Below, piece by piece: positions 51,383 to 61,477 of a stretch of DNA of 64,000 nt. The stretch is from Halioglobus japonicus (GTDB taxonomy: Bacteria; Pseudomonadota; Gammaproteobacteria; Pseudomonadales; Halieaceae), in the NCBI GenBank assembly GCA_902705825.1, contig CACSIL010000005.1, forward strand, positions 1 through 64,000, in the 5' to 3' direction. Made by a program: the position numbers and the translations under genes. Numbering within the stretch: position 1 is the stretch's first letter; each line of letters starts with the position of its first letter. The notes beneath the pieces are model-generated. The model was not told where the DNA came from. It saw only the letters and a program-made list of their open reading frames with translations, and ran no database searches.

Positions 51383-51810
51383 TTCTTTTTTCCTGTATTA
51401 GTCGGCACGAGTATAGGTCAAATACGGCGGGGCGGCACGATCACTCGTCCTGATTGTTACTCTCCATACCCAAACATTATCGATATGCGTACTGTTTTAC
51501 CCCCTGCAACGTATTGCGTGATGTGCTTGTGCTGCAGGGCAGGTGCAGGCGAGGTGTGCGTTGTAGAAATTTCATACCTTTGGAAAAACCTACATAGTTT
51601 CAGCTCAGCACTCAACGTGTACGTGCCGGTATACCTTTTTGTAAAAAGCGTAGCGATAGACCGCCAGGCCGCTGGCTGCGCGCCGCTCAAGCAGACGCGT
51701 ATGCGCGGGGTTGGTAGCTGGCACGCATATTGCTCCTTACCCAGTACAGTCTGCAGAAGTTGTGATTCAAGCAGACTTTAAGCCTTTATCAACCAACTGG
51801 AGACCATCAG
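51383..51810. other. 428-base divergent intergenic region
   Basis: This lies between the dienelactone hydrolase gene (leftward) and a small coiled-coil gene (rightward). A 98-codon open frame inside it is Cys-rich and motif-free and I do not believe it codes. No palindrome or clear promoter is visible. Confidence 0.4.
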
Positions 51811-52077
51811 ATGTCATTAGTAGACTCAGTAAGCAACGCTATCCAAACCAAGATTGATGAACTGGACAAGCAGGTCGAGGCCGAGCAAAAAGAAGCAGAT
51901 CGCAAGATGGCCGCGGCGGAAAACGAAAAGGCCAAGGCTGATATTCAGTCGGATATCAAAAAGAACATTGAGGATTTGCAGAGCCAGATGGACGATGCGA
52001 AGAAGCAGTTGTCCGAAGTGAAAGACGCGAGCGAAGAACGTCTGGAAAACCTCAAAAAAGCGTTCACCGGCTCTTGA
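51811..52077 (+). CDS. Small coiled-coil protein, 88 residues
   Basis: After a ggaga ribosome binding site comes MSLVDSVSNAIQTKIDELDK, followed by a highly charged Glu/Lys/Ala-rich segment with heptad periodicity to near the end (IKKNIEDLQSQMDDAKKQLS). It has no signal peptide, membrane segment or cysteine. It should form a helical bundle or coiled-coil oligomer. I cannot name a family. A strong hairpin follows eight bases after the stop, so it is a self-contained transcription unit. Confidence 0.75.
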   Translation: MSLVDSVSNAIQTKIDELDKQVEAEQKEADRKMAAAENEKAKADIQSDIKKNIEDLQSQMDDAKKQLSEVKDASEERLENLKKAFTGS

Positions 52078-52084
52078 GCCTCCG

Positions 52085-52110
52085 AGGCGCTGCCCGGCCG
52101 GGCCGCGCCT
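52085..52110 (+). terminator. GC-rich terminator hairpin after the coiled-coil gene
   Basis: The palindrome gcccggccgggc is extended by outer arms aggcgc and gcgcct with one mismatch, giving a twelve-pair stem. It begins eight bases after the stop codon and is followed by gttt. It is a probable intrinsic terminator with a weak T tract. Confidence 0.6.
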
Positions 52111-54611
<2,501 letters not shown>

Positions 54612-54619
54612 AGTAAAAC

Positions 54620-54656
54620 GGTATCCCCGCAAGCCGAGTAGTCGCGCGGGGATGCC
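54620..54656 (+). terminator. Intrinsic terminator after katG
   Basis: Arms ggtatccccgc and gcggggatgcc pair over eleven positions with one wobble around a 15-base loop, eight bases after the katG stop, followed by the T-rich ttgttgt. It is the clearest intrinsic terminator in the window. Confidence 0.8.
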
Positions 54657-54738
54657 TTGTTGTAAATGTTCGCGATCTGCGGTGTACCTCTCCCGCGCCA
54701 AGAAAGCCTCTCTATGTCACGAATTGTTGAAAAGTATT

Positions 54739-54757
54739 TGCTCTTCTCAAGAGAGCA
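54739..54757. promoter_or_regulatory. Inverted repeat upstream of the carbonic anhydrase gene
   Basis: Arms tgctct and agagca are separated by seven bases, 63 bases before the carbonic anhydrase start. A -10-like ttataa lies closer to the gene at about 54801-54806, with agagg as the ribosome binding site after it. The repeat may be an operator or part of the leader. Confidence 0.35.
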
Positions 54758-54819
54758 CCTGTAGGATTGCCGGTTGGTACTTCACTTGACTTAAAAAACT
54801 TTTATAAACAGAGGTCGCT

Positions 54820-55521
54820 ATGAAAAAAATCACTTTGTTGCTTGCGTCACTGGCGTTTACTACGGTTGCTGTCGCAGAGAGTCCTGCACCGAGAACCGAT
54901 AGAGTACTCACGCAAGAAGAACAGCAGGGACTCACGCCCAATCAGGTCATTGAAAGACTTAGTAGTGGCAACAGCCGGTTCGTAAACGGAGAACTCACCA
55001 CACGTAATCATTCGTCTCTGGTGCGCGATGCCGCAGCAGGGCAAGCGCCCAAGGCCATGATACTGTCCTGTGTTGATTCCAGGGTGCCTGTTGAAGATAT
55101 TTTTGATCAGGGCATAGGTGATATATTTGTAGCCAGGGTTGCCGGAAATATTGAGAACACCGATATATTGGGCAGCATAGAATTTGCCACGAAAGTATCG
55201 GGCGCCAAATTGATCGTCGTACTGGGTCATGAAAGTTGTGGTGCTATCAGAGCGGCTATCGATAATGTCCAATTGGGAAATATCACTGCGCTGCTGGAGA
55301 ACATAAAGCCCGCGGTAGAAGCCCTGTCGGATTACCCCGGCGAGCAGACCTCATCTAACCCCGAGTTTGTGCACCTTGTCGCAGAAAAAAATGTCGAGCT
55401 GACAATCGAGAATATTCTTGAGAAGAGCCCGATCGTGGCCGAAATGGTCGAGTCCGGTGAGGTCAGTATTGTCGGTGGAGTCTACGACCTGCACTCCGGT
55501 GAGGTTGAAATCCTCGACTAG
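54820..55521 (+). CDS. Exported beta-class carbonic anhydrase
   Basis: The 233-residue precursor has a signal peptide (MKKITLLLASLAFTTVAVAE). The mature part has the zinc ligands and catalytic dyad of beta carbonic anhydrases: Cys84-x-Asp86-x-Arg88 (SCVDSRVP), then His137-x2-Cys140 (GHESCGAI), with the family's VARVAGNI segment. It interconverts CO2 and bicarbonate, here in the periplasm, where it may aid CO2 trapping or pH homeostasis. Most bacterial beta enzymes are cytoplasmic, so export is notable but known in marine and pathogenic species. Confidence 0.93.
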   Translation: MKKITLLLASLAFTTVAVAESPAPRTDRVLTQEEQQGLTPNQVIERLSSGNSRFVNGELTTRNHSSLVRDAAAGQAPKAMILSCVDSRVPVEDIFDQGIGDIFVARVAGNIENTDILGSIEFATKVSGAKLIVVLGHESCGAIRAAIDNVQLGNITALLENIKPAVEALSDYPGEQTSSNPEFVHLVAEKNVELTIENILEKSPIVAEMVESGEVSIVGGVYDLHSGEVEILD

Positions 55522-55594
55522 GGTTGTAGCCCCTGAGCTGCGCGGCTCTCATCCTGGATGATTAGGGGTGCCCCAGCGGTGCCCCGGCACAGCT

Positions 55595-55792
55595 TTAGTG
55601 GTGATGTAACGACTGCGGCTCAACTGCGCTTGCCGGGTGCAGGTTGCCGCGATGATCCAGATGGCGCCTGCGCAGTAATAACTCCTGTTCCGCAAGTTGT
55701 AGCTGCGCAGGCGGCAGTCTCCCGGTACTCACCAACTCCCAGAGTTTACGACTACTGAGGTTCTTCACTTCAATGGTTTGCCGACTATTCAT
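55595..55792 (-). CDS. Possible small hypothetical protein, 65 residues
   Basis: The frame starting at 55792 reads MNSRQTIEVKNLSSRKLWEL, then RLPPAQLQLAEQELLLRRRH, an amphipathic Arg/Leu-rich pattern that looks coding. A weak agagaatc precedes the ATG. The C-terminal His-rich part is low in character. I recognise no family. It is divergent from the SCOT genes, and no other gene occupies 55522-55990. Confidence 0.4.
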   Translation of the reverse strand: MNSRQTIEVKNLSSRKLWELVSTGRLPPAQLQLAEQELLLRRRHLDHRGNLHPASAVEPQSLHHH

Positions 55793-55990
55793 TTTCTGAT
55801 TCTCTGTTGATTGCTTGATTTCATGCATCTGTTGCAAGTCAGGGCGAGTATGGCCTTGAAAGATGAATGGCAGGTGACAGCGAGTTGAAAGTTTTGGCAT
55901 CCTTTACGTTTGCATCATGTGGTTTTAGGTGGCGATACCAACCACTCTGTGCAATTCTTACGCCCTCAAACAAAGCAACAGGAGCGAACC

Positions 55991-56692
55991 GTGTCTGGAT
56001 TCGACAAGGTGGTAGGTAGTTACGAGGAGGCCCTGGAGGGCCTCAATGATGGGATGACGATAATCGCAGGAGGGTTTGGTCTCTGCGGTATACCGGAGAA
56101 TCTTATTAAGGAGATCAAGCGCCGCGGTACTAAGGGCCTGACCATTGCCTCCAATAATGCAGGGGTCGATGGCAAGGGGCTGGGCCTGCTGTTGGAAGAC
56201 AAGCAGATCAAGAAGATGATCGCGTCCTACGTGGGAGAGAATGCGCTGTTTGAAGCCCAGATGATGAGTGGGGAATTAGAGGTTGAGCTTACCCCACAGG
56301 GCACCTTGGCGGAAAAAATGCGGGCTGGCGGAGCCGGTATTCCGGCGTTCTATACCGCAACTGGTTACGGTACGCCGGTAGGCGAGGGCAAGGAGGTGCG
56401 TGAATTTAATGGCAGGCACTACATTCTCGAAGAGGCGCTTTGCGGCGACTTCTCGATAGCTAAAGCGTGGAAGGCGGATCGCTATGGCAATTTGATGTTC
56501 CGCAAGACAGCACGCAATTTCAACCCGATGGCAATTACCGCGGGTAAGATCGCAGTGGTCGAGGTGGAGGAGATTGTCGAAGTTGGGCAGTTGGATCCAG
56601 ATGAGATACACCTTCCCGGAATTTATGTGAACCGTCTCATACAGGGCACGTTTGCCAAAGATATTGAACAACGTACTGTGCGCAGCGCTTAA
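55991..56692 (+). CDS. scoA: Succinyl-CoA:3-ketoacid CoA-transferase, subunit A
   Basis: The 233-residue subunit begins [20 protein letters not shown] (GTG start at 55991 after aggag) and has the type I CoA-transferase glycine-rich motif [12 protein letters not shown], the [14 protein letters not shown] block, and [17 protein letters not shown]. With subunit B it moves CoA from succinyl-CoA to acetoacetate for use of ketone bodies or polyhydroxybutyrate breakdown products. The ORF could be extended upstream to 55910 but the family N-terminus supports the GTG. Subunit B follows 11 bases later. Confidence 0.93.
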   Translation: MSGFDKVVGSYEEALEGLNDGMTIIAGGFGLCGIPENLIKEIKRRGTKGLTIASNNAGVDGKGLGLLLEDKQIKKMIASYVGENALFEAQMMSGELEVELTPQGTLAEKMRAGGAGIPAFYTATGYGTPVGEGKEVREFNGRHYILEEALCGDFSIAKAWKADRYGNLMFRKTARNFNPMAITAGKIAVVEVEEIVEVGQLDPDEIHLPGIYVNRLIQGTFAKDIEQRTVRSA

Positions 56693-56703
56693 GGAGGATT
56701 GAC

Positions 56704-57360
56704 ATGGCTTTAACTCGCGATCAACTGGCGCAACGCGTTGCGCAGGAATTTCAGGATGGATACTACGTTAACCTCGGTATCGGTATTCCCACTTTGGCAG
56801 CAAATTTTATCCCCGAAGGTATGCAGGTAATGCTGCAGTCAGAAAACGGCCTGCTCGGAATGGGCCAGTTTCCACTTGAGGAAGAGGTGGACGCCGATCT
56901 GGTCAATGCCGGCAAGCAGACCGTTACCATGGTCAAGGGCGCATCGCTGTTCGATTCAGCGGAATCCTTTGCGATGATTCGTGGCGGCCATGTTGATCTG
57001 ACCGTACTCGGTGCATTTGAAGTCGATTGTCAGGGCAATATAGCCTCGTACATGATTCCGGGCAAAATGATTAAGGGCATGGGCGGCGCGATGGATCTGG
57101 TCGCTGGTGCGGACAATATTGTCGTTACCATGACTCACGCATCCAAGTCCGGCAAATCAAAACTGCTGGCTGAATGTACGTTGCCACTTACCGGCAAGGG
57201 CTGCATCAAGCGCGTGTTGACAGACCTTGCATTGCTGGATATCGAAGACGGCAAGTTTATTCTACGTGAGCGCGCTCCGGGGGTGACTATTGAGGAAATC
57301 GTCAATCTTACGGAAGGTGAACTCATTGTCCCTGACGCTGTCCCCGAGATGCGTGTATAG
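56704..57360 (+). CDS. scoB: Succinyl-CoA:3-ketoacid CoA-transferase, subunit B
   Basis: The 218-residue subunit carries the catalytic glutamate, Glu47, in QSENGLLGMG, which forms the covalent CoA thioester, and further family motifs GIGIPTLAANF and GGAMDLVAGADNIVVTM. The ATG follows aaggagg closely. It forms an operon with subunit A. An eight-pair hairpin overlaps and follows its stop codon. Confidence 0.94.
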   Translation: MALTRDQLAQRVAQEFQDGYYVNLGIGIPTLAANFIPEGMQVMLQSENGLLGMGQFPLEEEVDADLVNAGKQTVTMVKGASLFDSAESFAMIRGGHVDLTVLGAFEVDCQGNIASYMIPGKMIKGMGGAMDLVAGADNIVVTMTHASKSGKSKLLAECTLPLTGKGCIKRVLTDLALLDIEDGKFILRERAPGVTIEEIVNLTEGELIVPDAVPEMRV

Positions 57361-57378
57361 CGCCATTCCCGGCGCTAT
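57357..57378 (+). terminator. Terminator hairpin after the SCOT genes
   Basis: Arms atagcgcc and ggcgctat pair perfectly around attccc, beginning at the stop codon of subunit B. Only a modest T content follows (cactgcttgctt). It probably ends the scoAB transcript before the isocitrate dehydrogenase gene. Confidence 0.55.
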
Positions 57379-57455
57379 CACTGCTTGCTTGTAACCGGCT
57401 GAATTGTGCGACAATTAGCGGTTTGACGATTTGAATAATTACTCGGAGAGACGGT

Positions 57456-59684
57456 ATGGGCGCTAAGGCGACGATTTATTACACACTGACAGATGAGGCG
57501 CCGGCGTTAGCCACGTGTTCGCTGCTGCCCATTGTCAGGGTGTTCACCCAGGCGGCGGATATCGCGATAGAAGTGACCGATGTCTCCCTCGCCGGGCGTA
57601 TCCTGTCGGCCTTTCCCGAGTTGTTGAGCGAAGATCAGCGCGTTGTAGACGGCCTGGCCTTTCTGGGCGACCTGACTCAGGTGCCAACTGCCAACATCAT
57701 CAAACTGCCCAATATCAGCGCCTCAATCCCGCAGTTGAAAGAGTGCATTGCTGAGTTGCAGGCGCAGGGCTACCCGGTTCCCGATTTTCCGGATAATCCG
57801 CATTCCGACGAGGAGCAGCGCGTGGCCGAGCGCTATTCGAAAGTGCTTGGAAGTGCGGTAAACCCGGTGTTGCGCGAAGGCAACTCCGACCGCCGTGCGC
57901 CTGCTGCGGTGAAAGCTTTTGTCAGAAAGTATCCGCATTCAATGGGCGCGTGGAGCAAGGCGTCAACTACCCACGCCGATTACATGCGTTCTGGCGATTT
58001 CTTTTCCAGTGAGCAATCTGTCACCGTCGATACGCCGACCGATGTCCGAATTGAATTTGTTTCACCCGACGGCGAGGTGGAGTTGAAGAAAGCCCTGAGC
58101 CTGGAGGCTGGCGAAGTACTGGACAGCATGTTTATGAGTTGTGATGCGCTGGAACAGTTTTTTGAAGAGAGCATGAACGATGCTAAAGAGACCGGCGTTA
58201 TGTGGTCTCTGCATGTTAAAGCCACCATGATGAAGGTATCGCACCCGATAGTTTTCGGTCATGCGGTGAAGGTCTTCTATAAAGATGTGTTCGAGAAATA
58301 CGCACAGTTGTTTCAGGAGTTGGAAGTCAATCCCAATAATGGCATAGGCAGTGTCTACGACAAGATTGCCCATTTGCCTGGTTCGCAGCGCGAAGAAATC
58401 GAGCAGGATATTCAGGCCTGCTACTCGCAGCGACCGGAACTTGCCATGGTCGACTCAGTAAAAGGTATTTCGAATCTGCATGTGCCAAGCGATGTAATTG
58501 TCGATGCCTCTATGCCCGCGATGATTCGAAGCTCAGGGCAGATGTGGGGGCCTGATGGCAAGCTCAAAGACACCAAGGCAGTGATGCCGGAAAGCACCTA
58601 TGCACGTATTTATCAGGAGGTCATCAACTTCTGTAAGACCAACGGCGCATTCGACCCGACGACGCTTGGCACCGTGCCCAATGTGGGGCTGATGGCGAAG
58701 AAGGCAGAGGAATATGGCTCGCATGACAAAACGTTTGAAATAGCCGCAGCGGGTACTATGCGGGTAGTCGACGCAGACGGCGCGGTGTTGATGCAGCATC
58801 AGGTCGAGGCGGGTGACATTTGGCGCGCCTGTCAAACCAAGGATGTCGCGATTCGCGATTGGGTGAAACTGGCCGTGACGCGCGCGCGTCAGTCGGCGAC
58901 ACCAGCGGTGTTCTGGCTGGATGAAGAACGCGCTCACGACATGCAGTTAAAGGCCAAGGTGGAGCGATACCTGCAGGATCACGATACAACCGGGCTGGAT
59001 ATCCGCATTATGGGTTATAACGAGGCGATACGGTTGTCCATGGAGCGGATGAAACGCGGGCAGGACACTATTTCCGTTACGGGCAATGTACTGCGGGATT
59101 ACCTCACGGACTTGTTCCCCATCATTGAACTGGGAACCTCCGCCAAAATGTTGTCGATAGTTCCCATGCTTAATGGCGGGGGGATGTATGAAACGGGCGC
59201 AGGTGGCTCCGCTCCCAAGCATGTGCAACAGATTGAAGAGGAGAATCATCTGCGCTGGGATTCCCTTGGAGAATTTATGGCGTTGGCGGTGTCGCTGGAA
59301 GATATGGGCCTGAAACAGGATATCCCGCGCGCTTTACTGCTTGCCAAAACGCTTGATGAAGCAACGGGTAAACTGCTGGAAAACAATAAGTCACCCTCGC
59401 GTAAAACCGGGGAATTGGATAATCGCGGCAGCCACTTCTATCTGGGTATGTATTGGGCTGAGGCCGTAGCGGCCCAGACTGAGGACGCAGCGCTTGCTAC
59501 GCAACTGGCACCGCTGGCGAAAAGCCTGCGAGAAAACGAGGATAAAATCATCGCAGAGCTGAAGGCTGTGCAGGGCCAGCCAGCGAAACTGGATGGTTAC
59601 TACCACGCGCGCTGGGACACCGTGAAGCAGGTGATGCGGCCGAGCGTCACACTCAACCAGGTTCTGTCGCAGTGCGCACCGTGA
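57456..59684 (+). CDS. icd: Monomeric NADP-dependent isocitrate dehydrogenase
   Basis: The 742-residue protein is of the monomeric isocitrate dehydrogenase type (IDH-II), seen in [47 protein letters not shown]-like [20 protein letters not shown], and [20 protein letters not shown] near residue 580. It oxidatively decarboxylates isocitrate to 2-oxoglutarate in the citric acid cycle with NADP+. It is unrelated in length to the 416-residue dimeric E. coli enzyme. A ggagag ribosome binding site precedes the ATG. It stands alone between two terminators or gene boundaries. Confidence 0.96.
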   Translation: MGAKATIYYTLTDEAPALATCSLLPIVRVFTQAADIAIEVTDVSLAGRILSAFPELLSEDQRVVDGLAFLGDLTQVPTANIIKLPNISASIPQLKECIAELQAQGYPVPDFPDNPHSDEEQRVAERYSKVLGSAVNPVLREGNSDRRAPAAVKAFVRKYPHSMGAWSKASTTHADYMRSGDFFSSEQSVTVDTPTDVRIEFVSPDGEVELKKALSLEAGEVLDSMFMSCDALEQFFEESMNDAKETGVMWSLHVKATMMKVSHPIVFGHAVKVFYKDVFEKYAQLFQELEVNPNNGIGSVYDKIAHLPGSQREEIEQDIQACYSQRPELAMVDSVKGISNLHVPSDVIVDASMPAMIRSSGQMWGPDGKLKDTKAVMPESTYARIYQEVINFCKTNGAFDPTTLGTVPNVGLMAKKAEEYGSHDKTFEIAAAGTMRVVDADGAVLMQHQVEAGDIWRACQTKDVAIRDWVKLAVTRARQSATPAVFWLDEERAHDMQLKAKVERYLQDHDTTGLDIRIMGYNEAIRLSMERMKRGQDTISVTGNVLRDYLTDLFPIIELGTSAKMLSIVPMLNGGGMYETGAGGSAPKHVQQIEEENHLRWDSLGEFMALAVSLEDMGLKQDIPRALLLAKTLDEATGKLLENNKSPSRKTGELDNRGSHFYLGMYWAEAVAAQTEDAALATQLAPLAKSLRENEDKIIAELKAVQGQPAKLDGYYHARWDTVKQVMRPSVTLNQVLSQCAP

Positions 59685-59770
59685 TGCATTCGGCAGCGCA
59701 ATCGCACTACTGACACCGTATGGGGTGAAGGCGCTCCGAACAGGTATGCAGATGCAGGGGAGTAGCAAAA

Positions 59771-61456
59771 GTGCCAGAGATAATAACACTTAGCCAAAGC
59801 ACCGGCTCTGCAGAAGAGCCGCTACTCGACCAGACCATTGGTAGCGCTTTCGACAGCATTGTCGAACAGTATCCCGATGACAGTGCGCTAGTCGTTTGCC
59901 ACCAGAACATCCGTTGGACTTACCGGGAATACCAGCGAGAAGTGGACCGGCTGGCCTGCGGCCTGTTGGCGCTGGGGATCGTGCCGGGCGACCGGGTGGG
60001 CATCTGGGCACCGAACCGTTACGAGTGGTGCCTGACGCAATTTGCCACAGCAAAAGTTGGCGCGATTATGGTGTGCCTGAACCCTGCATATCGCTTGTTT
60101 GAGTTGGAGTATGCGCTCAACAAAGTGCAGTGTAAGGCCGTTATTTGTGCCGAGAGTTTTAAATCCAGTGATTACCTGGGCATGCTGCAGGAGCTCGCGC
60201 CCGAACTGTCGAGCTGTCCCGCTGGCGAGTTACAGTCTGCCAGGTTGCCCGCTCTCAACACTGTTATTCGCATGGGGCGGGATACCACCGATGGCATGTT
60301 TAATTTTGATCAGGTCTGTGCAATGGGCGGCGAAGCCGAACGGCAGAACCTGATAGAAACGGCCGCCCGACTGAGCCCATCCGACCCTGTTAATATCCAG
60401 TTCACCAGTGGCACCACGGGTAATCCCAAGGGCGCCACACTCACCCATTTGAATATCTTGAACAACGGTAAGCTCGTGGGTGATGGTATGAGGCTTACCC
60501 GGCATGACAGCTTGTGCATACCGGTACCGCTGTACCACTGCTTTGGTATGGTGATGGGCAATCTGGCTTGTATAACTCACGGCTCGGCGGCTGTCTTCCC
60601 GTCAGAGGCTTTTGAGCCAGAAGCGGTGTTGCAGGCAGTTGCGCAGGAGCGTTGCACCGCGCTGCATGGTGTGCCCACTATGTTTATCGCCGAGCTCGAT
60701 CACCCCGGCTTCGCCAGTTTTGATCTCAGTAGTTTACGCACCGGCATTATGGCTGGGGCACCATGTCCGGTAGAAGTGATGCGGCGGGTGCACGATGAGA
60801 TGCACATGAGCGAAGTGCTTATAGCCTACGGGCAGACGGAAACCAGCCCGGTCAATCATATGACATCTGCAGACGATGCCATTGAAAAACGGGTAGCTAG
60901 TGTCGGCCGGGCGGCGCCGCACTGTGAGATCAAGATTGTCAGTGCCAGCGGCGAGGTGGTGCCGATAGGAGAGCAGGGCGAGATCTGTTGCCGAGGGTAT
61001 TCTGTGATGCAGGGTTACTGGGGTGATGAAGAGCGCACTGCAGAGACCATTGACAGCGCGGGTTGGCTGCACTCCGGTGACCTCGGTGTAATGGATAGTC
61101 AGGGCTACCTGCAAATTACCGGGCGCATCAAGGATATGATTATTCGCGGCGGTGAAAATATTTATCCGCGTGAGGTGGAGGAGTTTTTATATACCCACCC
61201 GGGGATACAGGAAGTGCAGGTGTTCGGTATACCCGATGACCGCTACGGCGAGCAGGTGTGCGCCTGGATCAAGCAGCGTGACGCTGAGTCACTGAGTGAA
61301 GAGGATGTACGCGAGTTTTGTCGCGGGCAAATTACGCATTTCAAAGTGCCGCATCTGATCCGTTTTGTGGAGGACTTCCCAATGACGGTGACCGGCAAGA
61401 TACAGAAATTTGTGATGCGCGAGCAGATGGTCGGGGAGTTGTCACCCGACCGTTAA
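59771..61456 (+). CDS. Acyl-CoA synthetase (AMP-binding, medium/long-chain type)
   Basis: The 561-residue ANL-family enzyme starts with GTG at 59771 (ggggag upstream). It contains the P-loop [18 protein letters not shown] near residue 210, [12 protein letters not shown], the hinge [20 protein letters not shown], and the catalytic Lys in [10 protein letters not shown] near residue 547. It activates fatty or related acids to acyl-CoA through acyl-AMP. It is distinct from the synthetase domain fused to the uronate dehydrogenase (the A8 motif differs: [11 protein letters not shown] here, GYRVSPHEIE there). The gene converges with the beta-helix/di-haem gene at 61478. Confidence 0.92.
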   Translation: MPEIITLSQSTGSAEEPLLDQTIGSAFDSIVEQYPDDSALVVCHQNIRWTYREYQREVDRLACGLLALGIVPGDRVGIWAPNRYEWCLTQFATAKVGAIMVCLNPAYRLFELEYALNKVQCKAVICAESFKSSDYLGMLQELAPELSSCPAGELQSARLPALNTVIRMGRDTTDGMFNFDQVCAMGGEAERQNLIETAARLSPSDPVNIQFTSGTTGNPKGATLTHLNILNNGKLVGDGMRLTRHDSLCIPVPLYHCFGMVMGNLACITHGSAAVFPSEAFEPEAVLQAVAQERCTALHGVPTMFIAELDHPGFASFDLSSLRTGIMAGAPCPVEVMRRVHDEMHMSEVLIAYGQTETSPVNHMTSADDAIEKRVASVGRAAPHCEIKIVSASGEVVPIGEQGEICCRGYSVMQGYWGDEERTAETIDSAGWLHSGDLGVMDSQGYLQITGRIKDMIIRGGENIYPREVEEFLYTHPGIQEVQVFGIPDDRYGEQVCAWIKQRDAESLSEEDVREFCRGQITHFKVPHLIRFVEDFPMTVTGKIQKFVMREQMVGELSPDR

Positions 61457-61477
61457 AACGTGCACTGCGGTGGCAGC

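Noticed and set aside
51485-51781. 98-codon Cys-rich frame in the gap before the coiled-coil gene
   Set aside because: No family resemblance and no credible start signal.
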